From Takakia lepidozioides (Eukaryota; Streptophyta; Takakiopsida; Takakiales; Takakiaceae), in contig CM060734.1 of the NCBI GenBank assembly GCA_030704615.1, positions 14,942,001 to 15,006,000 on the forward strand: a stretch of DNA of 64,000 nt, written 5' to 3'. The notes beneath the pieces were generated by a model. That model was not told the origin of the DNA and ran no database searches. It saw nothing but the letters and a program-made list of their open reading frames with translations. A program made the position numbers and the translations under genes. Of this stretch, positions 1-10,970 are shown in pieces (the first letter of the stretch is position 1; each line of letters begins with the position of its first letter).

Positions 1-143
1 CATGGATTATGCCATGGCGCCCGACAAGTGGAGGGAACATTGGATCGATGGCGGCGCATTTACTCCAGCCCTCCCAACCACATCGGGAGCCACGTACGAA
101 ATGTGGGGTGGCTTGCATGTCTTACAACAACTGAATCTGTTGT

Positions 144-640
144 TTGCAAACCGTCAAACTGGAGAGCTCGAGAGGCAGTGAGGAGAGTGTTTGTTTTCAG
201 AGGAAAAAGAGAATGAAGTCATTGTACTTCACAAGCAGCAAGGCTAGGAAGAGAGCACGAGAGAGGATGAGACTGCAAACCATAAACGAAGAGGAAAAGG
301 AGGAAGAAGAGATGATGGAGGGAGGACAAGGCATTGAGGAGAGACTGGCAATGCAAACGATCTCCAAATAGATGAACAGCCGCCTATCATGCGCAGAAAG
401 GGTGAGGAAGAGACAGCATTGGAGGGCGACTCGGACCCCGAATACGACGTTGATGCTCGCCTCATGCAGAAGCACATTCTTGACAAGAGGATGGAAGAGA
501 GGTTCCAGAAAATGATCGGCGTTGAAAGCACTGTCAAGCGGAAAGTGGACCTGACGATTGGAGAGACTTTGCCTGCAGCACAAAGGATGGTAGAAGTGTT
601 GTCGTGTTTCTCCTTTTCTTCTTGTGATAAGTTATGCTAG
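144..640 (+). pseudogene. 5' exon region of the ParB-like/methyltransferase gene family, copy 1 (partial)
   Basis: The translation around 200-300 contains KSLYFTSSKARKRARERMR, close to KSLYFTSVRERLRSREQMTR in copy 2 at about 22.6 kb. It is followed by a Glu/Met-rich acidic stretch. The first frame stops at 369-371, and a second frame (389-640) continues with a charged helical segment (ARLMQKHILDKRMEERFQKM). I see this as the N-terminal charged region of the family described at 39.2-44.4 kb; the ParB-like and methyltransferase parts are not present here. The sequence after about 600 looks like intron and carries a palindrome at 641-666. Homology to copy 2 is seen directly; exon limits are inferred. 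Confidence 0.5.
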
Positions 641-666
641 GAGAGTGTGCGGCACCGCACACTCTC
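641..666. repeat. 26-bp palindrome with perfect 12-bp arms and CA centre
   Basis: Two perfect 12-bp arms surround the dinucleotide CA; the core reads TGCGGCACCGCA. The core is the same as in the satellite at 35.6-36.6 and 38.1-39.0 kb, but the outer arms (GAGAG / CTCTC) differ. It lies just after the copy 1 exon, in probable intron. Confidence 0.85.
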
Positions 667-878
667 GCAGCTGTCTGGCCGTGTTTGTTTTCGGTTCGCC
701 TTTTGATTTGGGAGAAGCAGGAAACAATCTCTTTCATGTTTCTAAGTAGCTTGCAGGGTGATATTGCAAGTCTCCCAGAGATATAGATAATTAGTTTTCA
801 AGTAACTTTCTCTTTTCGCTGAATATCTGTGGAGTCTAGCTTCCCTTTCATCACTCATGTCCCATGTCTTTCATATCT
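667..878. other. No gene seen
   Basis: AT-rich sequence with no motif I recognise, probably intron or 3' flank of copy 1. Confidence 0.4.
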
Positions 879-1490
879 TTAATGAGGCAATAGCCAAAAC
901 TCTCTTCTGTAGTATCTCTCGTATATGCCTGGATTTCTTTCAAGCTTTAATGCACCCTTGGCTATAGTAGAAGGCTCCGTTACCATATAACCATATGGCA
1001 AGCATGTCTGAAAAGCTGTTCTTGGTGTAAGTTTGATCCACAAAATATCCTTAGGAATCCAATTCTTTACCAGTACAAGTTCTTCATGCATATGAGTAAA
1101 AACATTCACTTTCCATTCCTCCCAGCTTTCAAACTCCACTCGTTTAATGGATAGCAATGCTATCACATAAACCAGTGTTGGTAACCAACTTGCTCTCCCT
1201 CTACAGGCCACTTGATAAATCTTTATCACTCTTTTCTCCAGACCCCACTCACTAGAAGAGAAACCGGCTTTTTCCACGGCTTTTTCCACACTTTTTGCTG
1301 TGGAATCAGCCGCAATCCACACCTGTCGTGGGTGTAAGAAACGACTAGTGCTTTCGGACACCTCGTGGACGGCCTGGCTCTCGGGTGGCCCTGTGGAAAA
1401 GTCCACGGGTGGCTGAATCCAGAGGTGGTTTTTTTCACGGGGTGAATGGCTTTTTCCACGGGCGATGTGTGCTTTGGCGAACACCGCCAC
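879..1490 (-). CDS. Anonymous 203-codon ORF, possibly part of a retroelement
   Basis: An open frame of 203 codons on the minus strand with Trp-rich segments (ESWEEWKV, KNWIPKDILW). I do not recognise a family. Its middle contains a 32-bp segment that occurs again in inverted orientation at 4258-4289 inside another minus-strand ORF region. It could be a fragment of a LINE-type ORF1 or of a host gene, and it could also be a chance ORF. No initiation context or splice evidence supports it. Confidence 0.25.
   Translation of the reverse strand: MAVFAKAHIARGKSHSPREKNHLWIQPPVDFSTGPPESQAVHEVSESTSRFLHPRQVWIAADSTAKSVEKAVEKAGFSSSEWGLEKRVIKIYQVACRGRASWLPTLVYVIALLSIKRVEFESWEEWKVNVFTHMHEELVLVKNWIPKDILWIKLTPRTAFQTCLPYGYMVTEPSTIAKGALKLERNPGIYERYYRREFWLLPH
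1249..1280. repeat. Left arm of a 32-bp perfect inverted repeat
   Basis: The reverse complement of this segment is identical over 32 bases to 4258-4289, about 3 kb away. Identity stops sharply on both sides. The pair encloses a microsatellite, OSB fragments and a PPR fragment. It could be a pair of transposon ends or two copies of a dispersed short repeat. Confidence 0.7.
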
Positions 1491-1690
1491 GTGGATCCTA
1501 GACGTACAAAGGGTGTGGACTTGTCCATACCTACGGGAAAATTATGCGACAGCCCTGTCACCATGGCTTGACGACATCTGGGCAACAGTATGGGCACCAC
1601 GTGTATTTTTGTCAGGGCAACACGTGGCGTATTTTGGAGCAACTCTTGGTGTGGGTGTGGAGTATTTTACTGCCTATACTGTAGGTCATT

Positions 1691-2390
1691 CCACATAACT
1701 GTGGAGAAGACCATAGCGGGTGTGAAATATACTACGACCTACGTTGTAGGACATTCCACATAAATGTGAAGGATACCACAGTTCACCGTAGGTTGCTTGT
1801 GGTCAGTATCACGATCTAAAGACACCTAAACACAATTCCAAAGCATCACGGCAACAACCTGCTCATGACATGAAGAACTGACTAAGCATGGCCAGAACAA
1901 CAGATAGAATGAGCAGATGCAACGATAATTCAAAATTACATAAGTGCTTCAGTGCCCAAATACACTTCAGTCTGACATCAAAGAGTCTGAGTCTGAGTCT
2001 GAGTCTGAGTCTGAGTCTGAGTCTGAGGCAAAGGCCAGGTTGCACAATGCAGCCCAGCACAGAGGTTCAGCCTAAAGCTCCAAAAAATGACATTTGTTTG
2101 TTTTCCAAGTTCCTGCATAAGATGCACCAACCAACATTGCATTGTGAGACACTCACTATACTCCAAAGCTATCAGGGAAGGTTACTAAGCAACCTGCCAA
2201 GGCGGAAACACCTGAGTCTGGACCCACACTATATCCCTGCTCCTTCAGCTATCCATGCCTCTGCACAAATCAAGCATACATCCTTGCCTTGCTGCTAGCA
2301 GCTGACGATGATAGCCTAGATTTGTTCTAGGAAACACCCAACTCAACTTATCACACTAGTTTCTATGTTCAATTGCATCTGCTACTCTCT
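1691..2390. other. No gene seen; short repeats only
   Basis: Contains two short repeats of the type TACNNTGTAGGNCATTCCACATAA (about 1675-1765) and the hexamer microsatellite at 1983-2027. No coding motif recognised. Confidence 0.4.
1983..2027. repeat. (GAGTCT)n microsatellite, 7.5 units
   Basis: Uninterrupted hexamer repeat over 45 bases. It creates Leu/Ser or Arg/Leu runs in all overlapping ORFs, which I regard as artefacts. Confidence 0.95.
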
Positions 2391-2512
2391 ATAATCCAAC
2401 AAGCATTCACCTTCTTGCCTCGATTGTCCCACCATTGACTGGGGTCAGAAAAGTATTCATTCCACAGCTTGTCCTCGTCTCTGTTACCTAGTTCTGGATA
2501 CTTTCCTGTTGT
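2391..2512 (-). pseudogene. OSB-like (organellar single-stranded DNA-binding protein) motif fragment
   Basis: The minus strand encodes a segment with LWNEYFSDPSQWWDNRGKK, which matches the WWDNR part of the PDF motif typical of plant OSB proteins. These are organelle-targeted ssDNA-binding proteins involved in organellar DNA recombination control. Related fragments lie at 10.2 and 10.5 kb and complementary parts of the motif at 2.7 and 3.3 kb. No start codon or full protein is visible, so these look like exons or fragments of duplicated, decayed OSB-like genes. Confidence 0.5.
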
Positions 2513-2675
2513 CACATCGGCAGTATCATGTCAAAGTCACTCCAAACTAGATTCACTCAACCAGCTAACTTGCAGAATTCAACATGGAAAGTTAGGGCCG
2601 ATTCTAATAAGAGGGAAATGTAATGAAGAAGATGCTTTCATTAGAAATGCCTCTTTAGTTTAAATTAAAGTCTGT

Positions 2676-2872
2676 AGAGCCTCTTTCAGTCTGCGTGCCT
2701 CACAAGGCATCTTCACATGCCCAGAAGTGCCAGAAGAGGCTTGTGGACTCCCTCTCTTGATCCTCTTCCAGAAGCTGTGGTCTTGGTTGAGGTGCTTGAT
2801 TTTATCAACTGTGACATTGCAGCTGCTGCCTTTAGTTGACCATCTACCCATGCAGGTTTCTTGTAGCTATTG
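2676..2872 (-). pseudogene. OSB-like PDF-motif fragment, second copy
   Basis: The minus strand encodes SYKKPAWVDGQLKAAAAMSQ followed by a Ser/Thr-rich linker. The same segment occurs at 3292-3576, so about 200 bp is directly repeated with the PPR fragment lying between. The PAWV..QL pattern is the C-terminal part of the OSB PDF motif. Confidence 0.5.
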
Positions 2873-2988
2873 ATCCTAGCTAGTGCCTTGTTCTATCAAT
2901 GTGCTGTTGCCGCTGCTCTTTCCAATTGATCATCTACCCACTTGTAGCCGTTGTGCTATTGAAGAAGGTTCCCCCTTTCCCCCATTTT

Positions 2989-3255
2989 TCAGAGGTCCCA
3001 GGCTTGCACACGCTTTTGCAAACACAAACACCCACGCGTGGTAAATCCTTCCAGCATTGTATTCCATGAGATCAAAGATCGTTGAGGAATTCTGTTGAAA
3101 ACTTGGTGAGCATTCATGATGCTCCCGCACTTAACATACAGGTTGACAAGGGTGTTGAGGAGAATTTTTTTTGGCGTGAGTCCACTTTGGATCATAATGT
3201 GAGTGTGCACCTGCTTTCCAGCTTCCAAACCTTTCCTCTTGATGCACTTAAGCAA
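2989..3255 (-). pseudogene. PLS-type pentatricopeptide repeat (PPR) protein fragment
   Basis: About 70 residues read as typical land-plant/streptophyte PLS-class PPR sequence: GKQVHTHIMIQSGLTP, NTLVNLYVKCGSIMNAHQVF and SLISWNTMLEGFTTRG. PPR proteins bind organellar RNA and act in editing, splicing or stability. Only about two repeats are present, with no N-terminal targeting sequence and no E/DYW end, so this is a fragment. It sits between two copies of an OSB-like segment. Confidence 0.7.
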
Positions 3256-3291
3256 GAGACAGACATGCTTATCTAAGTCTGTTGAAATTCC

Positions 3292-3576
3292 TCATTGGTT
3301 TAAAGTCTGTAGAGTCTCATTCAGTCTGCTTACCTCACAAAGCATCTTGACATGCCCAGAAGTGCCAGAACAGGCACTGTGGACTCCCTCTCTTGATCCT
3401 CTTCCAGAAGTTGTGGTCATGGTTGAGGTGCCTGATTTGATCATTTGTGCCGTTGCTTCCGCGGCTTCCAATTGACCATCTACCCAAGCAGGTTTCTTGT
3501 AGCTATCCTTCCACAGGGAATCATAGGTGATCTGGAGCTTGAAATCCGGCCCGCTTCGATGAATCTCAACCCACAC
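3292..3576 (-). pseudogene. OSB-like PDF-motif exon fragment
   Basis: The minus strand encodes GPDFKLQITYDSLW followed by KKPAWVDGQLEAAEA, which fits the PDF motif (PDFK...LW...PAWV..QL) of OSB proteins, then a Ser/Thr-rich linker shared with 2676-2872. The frame is open across the segment. It is probably one exon of an OSB-like gene whose other pieces lie at 2.4 and 2.7 kb, but the duplicated pieces suggest decay. Confidence 0.55.
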
Positions 3577-3659
3577 TCTATCCCTGCTCCTTCATTCCAG
3601 AGCTTCTCTTAGTTTCTGTTATCTGTTTTCAATACTTTCCTGTTGCCACATAGGCAGTA

Positions 3660-4178
3660 ACATGTCAAATCAGTTCAAAACCCCGGTACCATAGATCCAC
3701 CAAGAGCTAACTTGCAGAATTCACCCGCTCGCTGCTCTAAGTCCCAGCCCTCTCTCTCTCCCTCCTGCTCGCTCGCTCTAAGTCCCAACCCTCTATTCAC
3801 AACTACTGGGATGGGCAACTTTTTAAAAAAATTAACCTTTTGCAAACCCTACAAGCAACTTTTGCAAAAAAAAATTAAACCTTTTGCACTTTGATCTTTG
3901 AACCTTTTGCACTCTGCAACAAGTTTTAAAGGTACCATGTACTAGCTCTACCCTGTTTTCATTTTACAATGTTGAATGATTCATATTTATGTCCCTGCAC
4001 TGATATGGTCACACTTAATTTGACTCCCTTCAATCATAATATGAGGACTGTTAAGCATTGCATTCGGTTTACATTGCAAAGTGCGACGACCACCTCTTCG
4101 TCTTTCCGAGGGCAGATTTCTGAAGTTCATGATTTATTCCATTTGCAGCGGAGTACTAACTAAACCCATACACCACAA
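3660..4178. other. No gene seen
   Basis: Includes a short imperfect direct repeat of CTCTAAGTCCCA/G (3738-3795) and poly-A rich sequence around 3820-3880. A phrase AAGGTACCATGTACTAG at about 3930 resembles sequence at 8865 and 10110, marking a dispersed repeat. Confidence 0.4.
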
Positions 4179-4676
4179 TCAGTAGAAATAATTGTACTGG
4201 CTCAGTCTACAGACCCGTGATAAAAGCCGTGGAATGTGCCAGGTGTGAGATGGCAGAGCCGTGGAAAAAGCCGGTTTCTCTTCTAGTGACTCTGGATCAG
4301 CATCATGCACTCTCTTAAGAATGTTTTCCTTGCAACCGTCTGGCAATTCCAAGAACCTCTGAAAGAATTGTTTGGACAATCTTTCTTTCTCAGTTCCACA
4401 GGGAATTTGATTCACATCAAATTCTTTGATTCTCCATCCACCATGATCCCACCAGATGCCTGTCACATCTGGTTGTTCTTGACTCAGTTCCCTAGTATGG
4501 TCGCCAAATGTCGAGCGGCTTTTACTCACCCATCCCTTCGCTATCCGAGGTGGAAACTCCAAGATAGAAGAGTTGGAAAAACTCGATGGGAGACGTTGTG
4601 CAAAAAGTAACTGCCTCAGCCTTGTAGAAGGAGCTATGCATGTTTTGGACGACATTTGGGTCCCGCTTCTGTCCAC
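4179..4676 (-). CDS. Anonymous 165-codon ORF
   Basis: Open frame of 165 codons on the minus strand with a plausible globular composition (e.g. WWDHGGWRIKEFDVN). I do not recognise the family. The 32-bp inverted repeat arm at 4258-4289 lies inside it. It may be part of a decayed mobile element. Confidence 0.3.
   Translation of the reverse strand: MDRSGTQMSSKTCIAPSTRLRQLLFAQRLPSSFSNSSILEFPPRIAKGWVSKSRSTFGDHTRELSQEQPDVTGIWWDHGGWRIKEFDVNQIPCGTEKERLSKQFFQRFLELPDGCKENILKRVHDADPESLEEKPAFSTALPSHTWHIPRLLSRVCRLSQYNYFY
4258..4289. repeat. Right arm of the 32-bp inverted repeat
   Basis: Exact reverse complement of 1249-1280. Confidence 0.7.
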
Positions 4677-5297
4677 ACATTTGTCCCGTTTTGAGTGGCT
4701 GCCGGATTGATTTAGTTAGGTAATGACAGAAATAAACGGAATTATTGTTTTGAGTTTAATTTTGGCTGTATTCATGACTTCCTGGTATTTGCCCGGTTAT
4801 CGCCTTAACAGAAAACATTGTCCATGACAGAACAGGGACAACTATCATTGGTACTCCGCCGATTTGCAGGACCTCTGCACTGAAAGCATTGTTAGGTTTC
4901 ACGTGTCTGTAAAAGTTTCAATGACATTGGATTCCGATTTTTCTGTCTTAGCCGGCTTTCCCTTATGCCGCTGCTGGCACATAACAGCTCGTATTTCCCG
5001 TTATAACAGCCGCTTCTTAAAGACTCTTTAACGGTATGGTAGTTTTTTCAATGTCTAGGAATGTGCTCTTACATACTTGGGATTTGTACAACGGTTTTGG
5101 ACATGCAAGACGATGTCAAGACGACCTGTATGCAAATTCTAGGGGCCTCGGGTACTATAGGCGCGGAATGACAGGGACCAGACATATTATCCCTTGTCTG
5201 GTTTGTTACAAGAATCCACACACAAGTGGTGGGACTCTGCACTTTGAGGCTTCATGCTAAGAGAGGATCACAATTTCTCTGACATATACATGAGTTC
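4677..5297. other. No gene seen
   Basis: No coding motif recognised. It lies immediately upstream of MULE copy 1 and may contain its terminal sequence, but I could not define a terminal inverted repeat. Confidence 0.35.
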
Positions 5298-7565
5298 CTC
5301 TGAAGCATAGGTTCTTCTCTGACGATAAACATGTTCCTTTCTCGAAAAATGCGGATGACAATGGTTTCGCAGTTGTGCTGGAACGTGTACTAGCCACACG
5401 CTTTTAGCTCGAGAATGGCACTATCTTTCTTGAGAGAGAGGTGTACGGTGTCGACGGGAAGTTGGTGAAATCCTCATTCCAAAATCCAGATGAAACTGCT
5501 CATATCAATCAGTGGAGGGTGCCTCCAAGAAGATACAAGGTCCATGGAGATCCTAGACGGCGGTCCATCGGCTCATATGTCACACCGGGAACGACAGCTT
5601 CGGTGGTTCAAGAAAAAAGGGATGTGGTGGTGAAAATGGAGACAACAACCTCCACCCCAATCATTGAACTATCGGACTCGTCGTCGAAGGACGCCTCAGA
5701 AATTCCATGTCCGGTGCATCCACCAGTGGTTGTGGAATCTGTTGTTACAAACATCTGCAGTGTCATTCCAAAGCTGAAGTCAATGGGAGGGATGGCCGGT
5801 TTCAATAGTGAGTTGCGGGGAATTCAATGGGACGCTTTCAATATTGTGCGTGTACAGTTTCTGCCGAAAACATTTGATGGGGATATCATGTTTGAGCTGC
5901 CTCCACCTGGCGAGTTGGTCCTATTTCAAGTCTGATGCAAGGAATGGACAAGAAACACGATGGACACCCATGATATAGAATGAAAACATCCAATATTCAA
6001 AATCAGGACAACCTCGTATTCAAGAGAACGGTATGCAATGGGCACCTGAGGTGCGAGAATTTTAATTGCAGGCATTTCATTCAGTCTGGAGTTCAGAACC
6101 AGAGCGAGTGGGAGGGTATCATGGATAATCCTTTCAAGCCGGGAGTGGCGCCTCCAAGCACCGACACTTTCGTGTGCAAGTTTTGTAGGGTTGTGCCTTC
6201 TTGTCTGGCAATGTGTGGTGCAAGAATGTACTATGTGGTGCACCGTTTCAAAACCATGACTAGAGCCTGTGTACATTTTGGTTTCCACAACCATCCCGTG
6301 TCAAAGGGGATTACAAGGAAAGTGTTGAGACAGTTTCGAGGTTAAAAAAAGAGGAGCATGAAAGCAATCCAACAACCACCACTTCCGCAATTGCTCTTGG
6401 AGCAAGCAAGACCTTCTTGGAGAGCCATATTTTTGGTGTAGGTTGGTGGCAAGGGTCCAGGCAAAAGTGAGTTGATGTTGCGAGCTGCAAAAAGATCAGG
6501 GGATCCGAGCAAGATAGCCAGGGCGGTGAGCATGTATGCCGATGGAACTCCTCTCGTGTCTAGAGTTCCACATCTCGAAGGCGAGGAGAGATTCGGCTCT
6601 TGTAAGCGGAAATTGAACACCCCACCTAGTTCGGATGCGGATTCGCACATGGCAGACCGGGACAACTTCTCCACGCCGCGAGTTCCCTTGCATCAGAGAT
6701 CCATCTCCGGAACCACCACTGTGAAGGAACCTTCGTCACGACGCCATACCCCTACATCTCCCACTGTCAGTGCAATGGTGCAGGAGATTAACAGGCTCCC
6801 CGATGTGGTGGAGTCCATGTGCGCTGACGAGGTTTGGCACATAGAACACATCAGTGCTGGGTCTCGAGTGAAATGTACAGCGATCAAGGACACCAATTTT
6901 GAAAAGTGCACGTCCTCCATTTCCAGAGGCGGTGCCCAGACTCCGGCTCCGACTTTCACTGGTTTGTTCCGCCCATACGGGCAACCAGAGGCCAAGAACC
7001 ACAAATTCTGGTTCTGCATGGAACTGTGCGACCATCAGTGGTGATGAAGCCTCCTCCACCAAGCGTTTGCCCTGTGAAGGTGGGGACAGATCTCACAACG
7101 CAAGAGATTGCAATGCTGGAGGAGGCAGGCTTTTCCCTTGCAAGACAACCCCCTGTGCGTGCAGGTGCTTTGAGTTCCGCGAATTCTCGGGTCCCACCTG
7201 CAGATGCTCATTTGTGGCCAACTAGACGGAATGGAAAGCTGGTTCGGCGTTTCCCTCCAACTGCAAAACACTTCGGCAAGGTGGAGTCCGCAAGAATGCT
7301 TCAAGCTCGTGTTGCAAGCACCACGGAAGTGCCCGATCCGAGGTATGGTCGGGTGTACAAAATGATCACGTCGACATCTGCTCTGCAGGACAGGGCATAC
7401 GACATCACTGTTTTCAATTTCCCCGATTGCACCTGTCCGGATTTTGTTGGTATGCTTTCAACTAGTTTGGGAAAGAGAGGGAAATTCATACCCTGCAAAC
7501 ATCTGTATTTCATCTTCTTGAAGAGAATGGTTTGTGATCCCAAGCACGACATCTTCATTCACTAG
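5298..7565 (+). pseudogene. MULE-type transposase, copy 1, internally deleted
   Basis: Homology to copy 2 (19.8-22 kb) begins near 5298 (LKHRFFSDDKHVPFS) and runs through an N-terminal domain, an acidic linker and GMDKKHDGHP into a zinc cluster: LRCENFNCRHF, VCKFC and the pair FHNHP (about 6040-6300). This C..C..HxH layout resembles WRKY-GCM1 clusters of Mutator-like transposases. The DDE catalytic domain seen in copy 2 is missing: after about 6420 the sequence jumps to the C-terminal region. That region ends with a SWIM-type zinc finger (CTCPDF...PCKHLYF, about 7425-7515; CxC..CxH). In-frame stop near 5406 and frame changes near 5935 and 7045. A non-autonomous relic. Confidence 0.75.
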
Positions 7566-10185
7566 GCTACTATGAGTTTCAACAAGGTCAATACACTCTT
7601 GCAGCAGGATACAAGCACATAGGTAGCATCCACTTGCACTTGGTGAATCTGGAATCTGGAATCTAGAATCTGGTCATTATGGAATGTGGAATGTGGAATC
7701 TAAATTGCAACATTGAATTCAATTGTAATTGTAAATGTAGAATGTGTGGAATGGATTTCAAAGTTTTAATAGGCAAATTTTCCATTTTTGGTTTGTCATT
7801 TGTGGTTTTTTGGTTTGATGTTTCCTAAGTTAATCCACGGTCATAGGACCCTCGGGTATAGGCGTCGTATCTCTCAGGTGATGTGGCGTATGCTGACGTG
7901 GCACCACGTCAGCATACCCACACCATGTCAGCAGGCTCATATCACGCTCACGCCACGTCGGCGACATCCTATGTAGGCTCACACCATGTCACCATTGTGT
8001 GAGCGTATGATTAGGTGCTCCGTAATTGCTTGTAAATCCTCAGGTCAATCGGAGTTAAAAACCAATTGAGATGACACCCAGCCAGGTGGACTTCGTTCTT
8101 TCCGCAGACCTTATCACGGGAGGTCTCCCGTTCCCCAGGGCTCGGCGGGCGGCACTGCAACCATGCTTGTCGTCATCTCCTGGGGGCATACTAGGCCCCA
8201 TAGTCACTCCAACTTTTTACGGCCACAAGACCTTGTGGATGCATAAATGGGTACAATTTTATTTTCGGATCGTTTTTTATCCTTAGCCAGGTAGTTTCGG
8301 TATTGTACTGCCAAGACATTACAAGTTGTTAGTTATTTGGGGAACCGCTGGTGAAGCACTTATGAACTTAGATAGGATCTGAGACGGGCAACAAGTGTTA
8401 CTCTGACGTCAAAACGACAGTGGGAAGCTACAGAGACATCATAGTAGGCTACCAATTTGGTACAACTAACAGCAACTTGGAACTGTTTGAACTGTACGAG
8501 GGTGACTGTAAGGACGGGTTGCGATTTGTCTATTCTCCCTCTTCTCATATCCAGTAGGATCACACAGTGAGAGCACTTGGCAATTTAGAGTAGGAATTGT
8601 ATAGCGATGAGATATCGCAACAACAGCAGGACGCTGCATCGGGCAAGCCACGCCAGTGACAGCGAAGAGTTAGAGTGGTCTTCATCGGACAGTGAGGCAT
8701 CCTCTTCCGGTGATGAAGAGGACTGATGCAGTCCTCTTATGTGTTCTCGAGACCCTCGTGACCTTGACTGAATGCCCTTGTTGCTATTTGAGATGGCTGG
8801 GCACATGCTTTTGCACATATGTAGCTTGGAGGCTTTGAAGATGGTGGGATTTGCTTCAGCTTTTAAAGATACCATGTACTAAGCACCTACTTTTTCCATA
8901 TCCTGCCAGCAAATTTCCAGTGGATACATGACTTTCAGGCCTGGTCACAGTTGTTGGTGTTGACATACAAATGTTACATGTAATTATTGTGTGCTTTAGG
9001 CCACAATAAGCACAAACAGGTATTGTTGTATTTGCATTTTAATATTTGAAAGCAAAATGTTTGCATACATGTGGGGGTGAGTCATCTATCACCACTTCTT
9101 TGCTGTGTGCGGGGGTTTGCTCTCTTCTTTTTACTGTCTCAGCTCTTGTCTCGTTCCTGTCAGTCTTTGCACAACGAGCAGCATGTGGGACACTTTCAAT
9201 TGCACCATTCAACACTTCAGTTTTCTCACCAGTCTATAGGTACGTTGAGGCAATGTCGAGACAAACTCTCTCTCCTTCCGGGCATGATTGCAGCTGGTTT
9301 TACATGAATGGACATCATGTACTCACCCCCTACATTGACATGCATTGATGAATTCGCAAGTCATGGGCTTGCAGAAAGTGGCGCACGTAGAATATACATG
9401 CCTACGTATGTGAATTTCATTTGCAGTGGCAATTAGTTACTCCAAAGATTGCACACAATATTTTCATGGGGCTCATACTCTGATGGCAATTCAAAGCCCT
9501 ATTATTACTATCGCATTCACAAGATGAGAGTAAGTGTCTTCATTGAACCACTGTTACATAGGATTGTGTATGGAGAAGGTGATGACCCTGTAGGCTTTTG
9601 TGCGGGTTTACAAGCACACCTTTTTCTGTCATGTGTGTTTATCTGATGAATGTGTGAGCAATGCTCCAGGTCATGCACATTCTGTTCTTTGAATTTTGTT
9701 CAACATGCAAGCTCTATGATTAGGCAGACCAAGTATGTGACGAGACTGGAATCCGAGCATTATGCATAAAATGGAGACATATATTGAGAGATGTCAGAAG
9801 TTCAACAGCTCATGGTAATATTCCTGGCGACCAAGCTTGCCCCCACATTGCATGACTACTACAAGTACTTGATCCTTTTACAAATCAGGCGCATTGGTGG
9901 AGTATGCCCCTTAAGTATCCATCACCACTGTCACAAATATGATGCAACCAAAACACAGGGGGCTAGCCCTCGGCCTCAATGCATATTTGTGCCCAGCTCA
10001 GCCTCTCGTTGCCATAGGCGCTCATGTCTCCACTGCGTCACAGAAGGGGGGTTGGGTTACATGACTACACATGCAGCTTTGAAGATGGTGGGATTTCCCT
10101 ATGCTTTTAAAGATACCATGTACTAAGGCAGGACTTTTTCCATCTCATGATTCCTTGATATGTTTTTCAATACATCTGGCACTCT
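7566..10185. other. Intergenic stretch with dispersed repeats, no gene seen
   Basis: Contains short GGAAT-rich direct repeats (7645-7700) and a perfect-arm palindrome at 7888-7917. It also has a block ending in GATACCATGTACTAAG (about 8830-8882) that recurs at 10075-10127. Small ORFs here have no recognisable motif. Confidence 0.45.
7888..7917. repeat. 30-bp palindrome, 14-bp perfect arms with CA centre
   Basis: Arms GTATGCTGACGTGG and CCACGTCAGCATAC surround CA. The arms differ from all other palindromes in the window but the centre GG-CA-CC is the same. Confidence 0.85.
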
Positions 10186-10305
10186 CTTTAACCCAAGAGG
10201 CAGTCACGTTTTTGCTTGAGTTGTCCCACCATTGACTGGGGTCTGAACGGTATTCATTCCATAGCTTGTCCTCATCTTTGTGACCCGTTTCTGGATACTT
10301 TCCTG
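10186..10305 (-). pseudogene. OSB-like WWDN motif fragment
   Basis: The minus strand encodes LWNEYRSDPSQWWDNSSKN preceded by GKYPETGHKDEDK, clearly homologous to the fragment at 2391-2512. No complete gene around it. Confidence 0.5.
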
Positions 10306-10519
10306 TTGTCACATGCGCAGTATCATGTCAAAATCACTAAAAACTATGTCAGGTTCAGTCAACCAGCTGACTAGCTATCCATGCGTCTGCACAGATCATG
10401 CATACATCCTTGCCTTGTTGGTAGAAGCTGACAATGACAGCCTCAATTTGTTCCAACAAACACCCAACTGAACTTATCACACTAGTTCCTATGCTCAATT
10501 CCATCTACTCTCTCTATAA

Positions 10520-10640
10520 TCCAACAAGCATTCACCTTTTTACCTCGATTGTCCCACCATTGATTGGGGTCATTGCAGTATGCATTCCACAGCTTCTCCT
10601 CGTCTCTGATACTTGTTTGTGGATACTTTCATGTTGGCAT
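10520..10640 (-). pseudogene. OSB-like WWDN motif fragment, further copy
   Basis: Nucleotide sequence strongly similar to 10186-10305 and 2391-2512 (shared TTGTCCCACCATTGA and GGATACTTTC phrases) but more diverged. Probably a tandem duplicate of the same exon. Confidence 0.4.
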
Positions 10641-10654
10641 ATTGGCAGTATCAT

Positions 10655-10970
10655 GCTTTCAAACTTTGCCAGTACGTTTGGTATACCCTCTCACAGGTCC
10701 CGGACTAATATGAGATCAATCGAAATTCATTCGATGGCTGAACGGATGGTTGCCCATCTGAACGAATTTGGTTTGCTTAATTCAGACTTTGCCAGTGTGC
10801 TCAATGTACCATCTAAGAGGTCCCAGAGTAATTTGAGATTAAACGAAATTCGTCTAATGGGCCAACAGATGGTTGCCCATCCAGATGATTTTCGTTCGCT
10901 TCGAGACTTGGCCAGTATGTCCAATGTACCATCTGACAGGTCCCACAGGCGTTCACGTGTCATCCAATTA
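10655..10970. repeat. ~120-bp tandem repeat, block 1
   Basis: Three consecutive copies of a unit with the phrases GAACGGATGGTTGCCCAT, TTTGCCAGT and GAGATCAATCGAAATTCAT. Overlapping ORFs such as 10434-11003 are generated by the repeat. Confidence 0.75.

Noticed and set aside
1983-2166. Leu/Arg- and Gln/Thr-repeat ORFs around 1863-2166
   Set aside because: Caused by the GAGTCT microsatellite.
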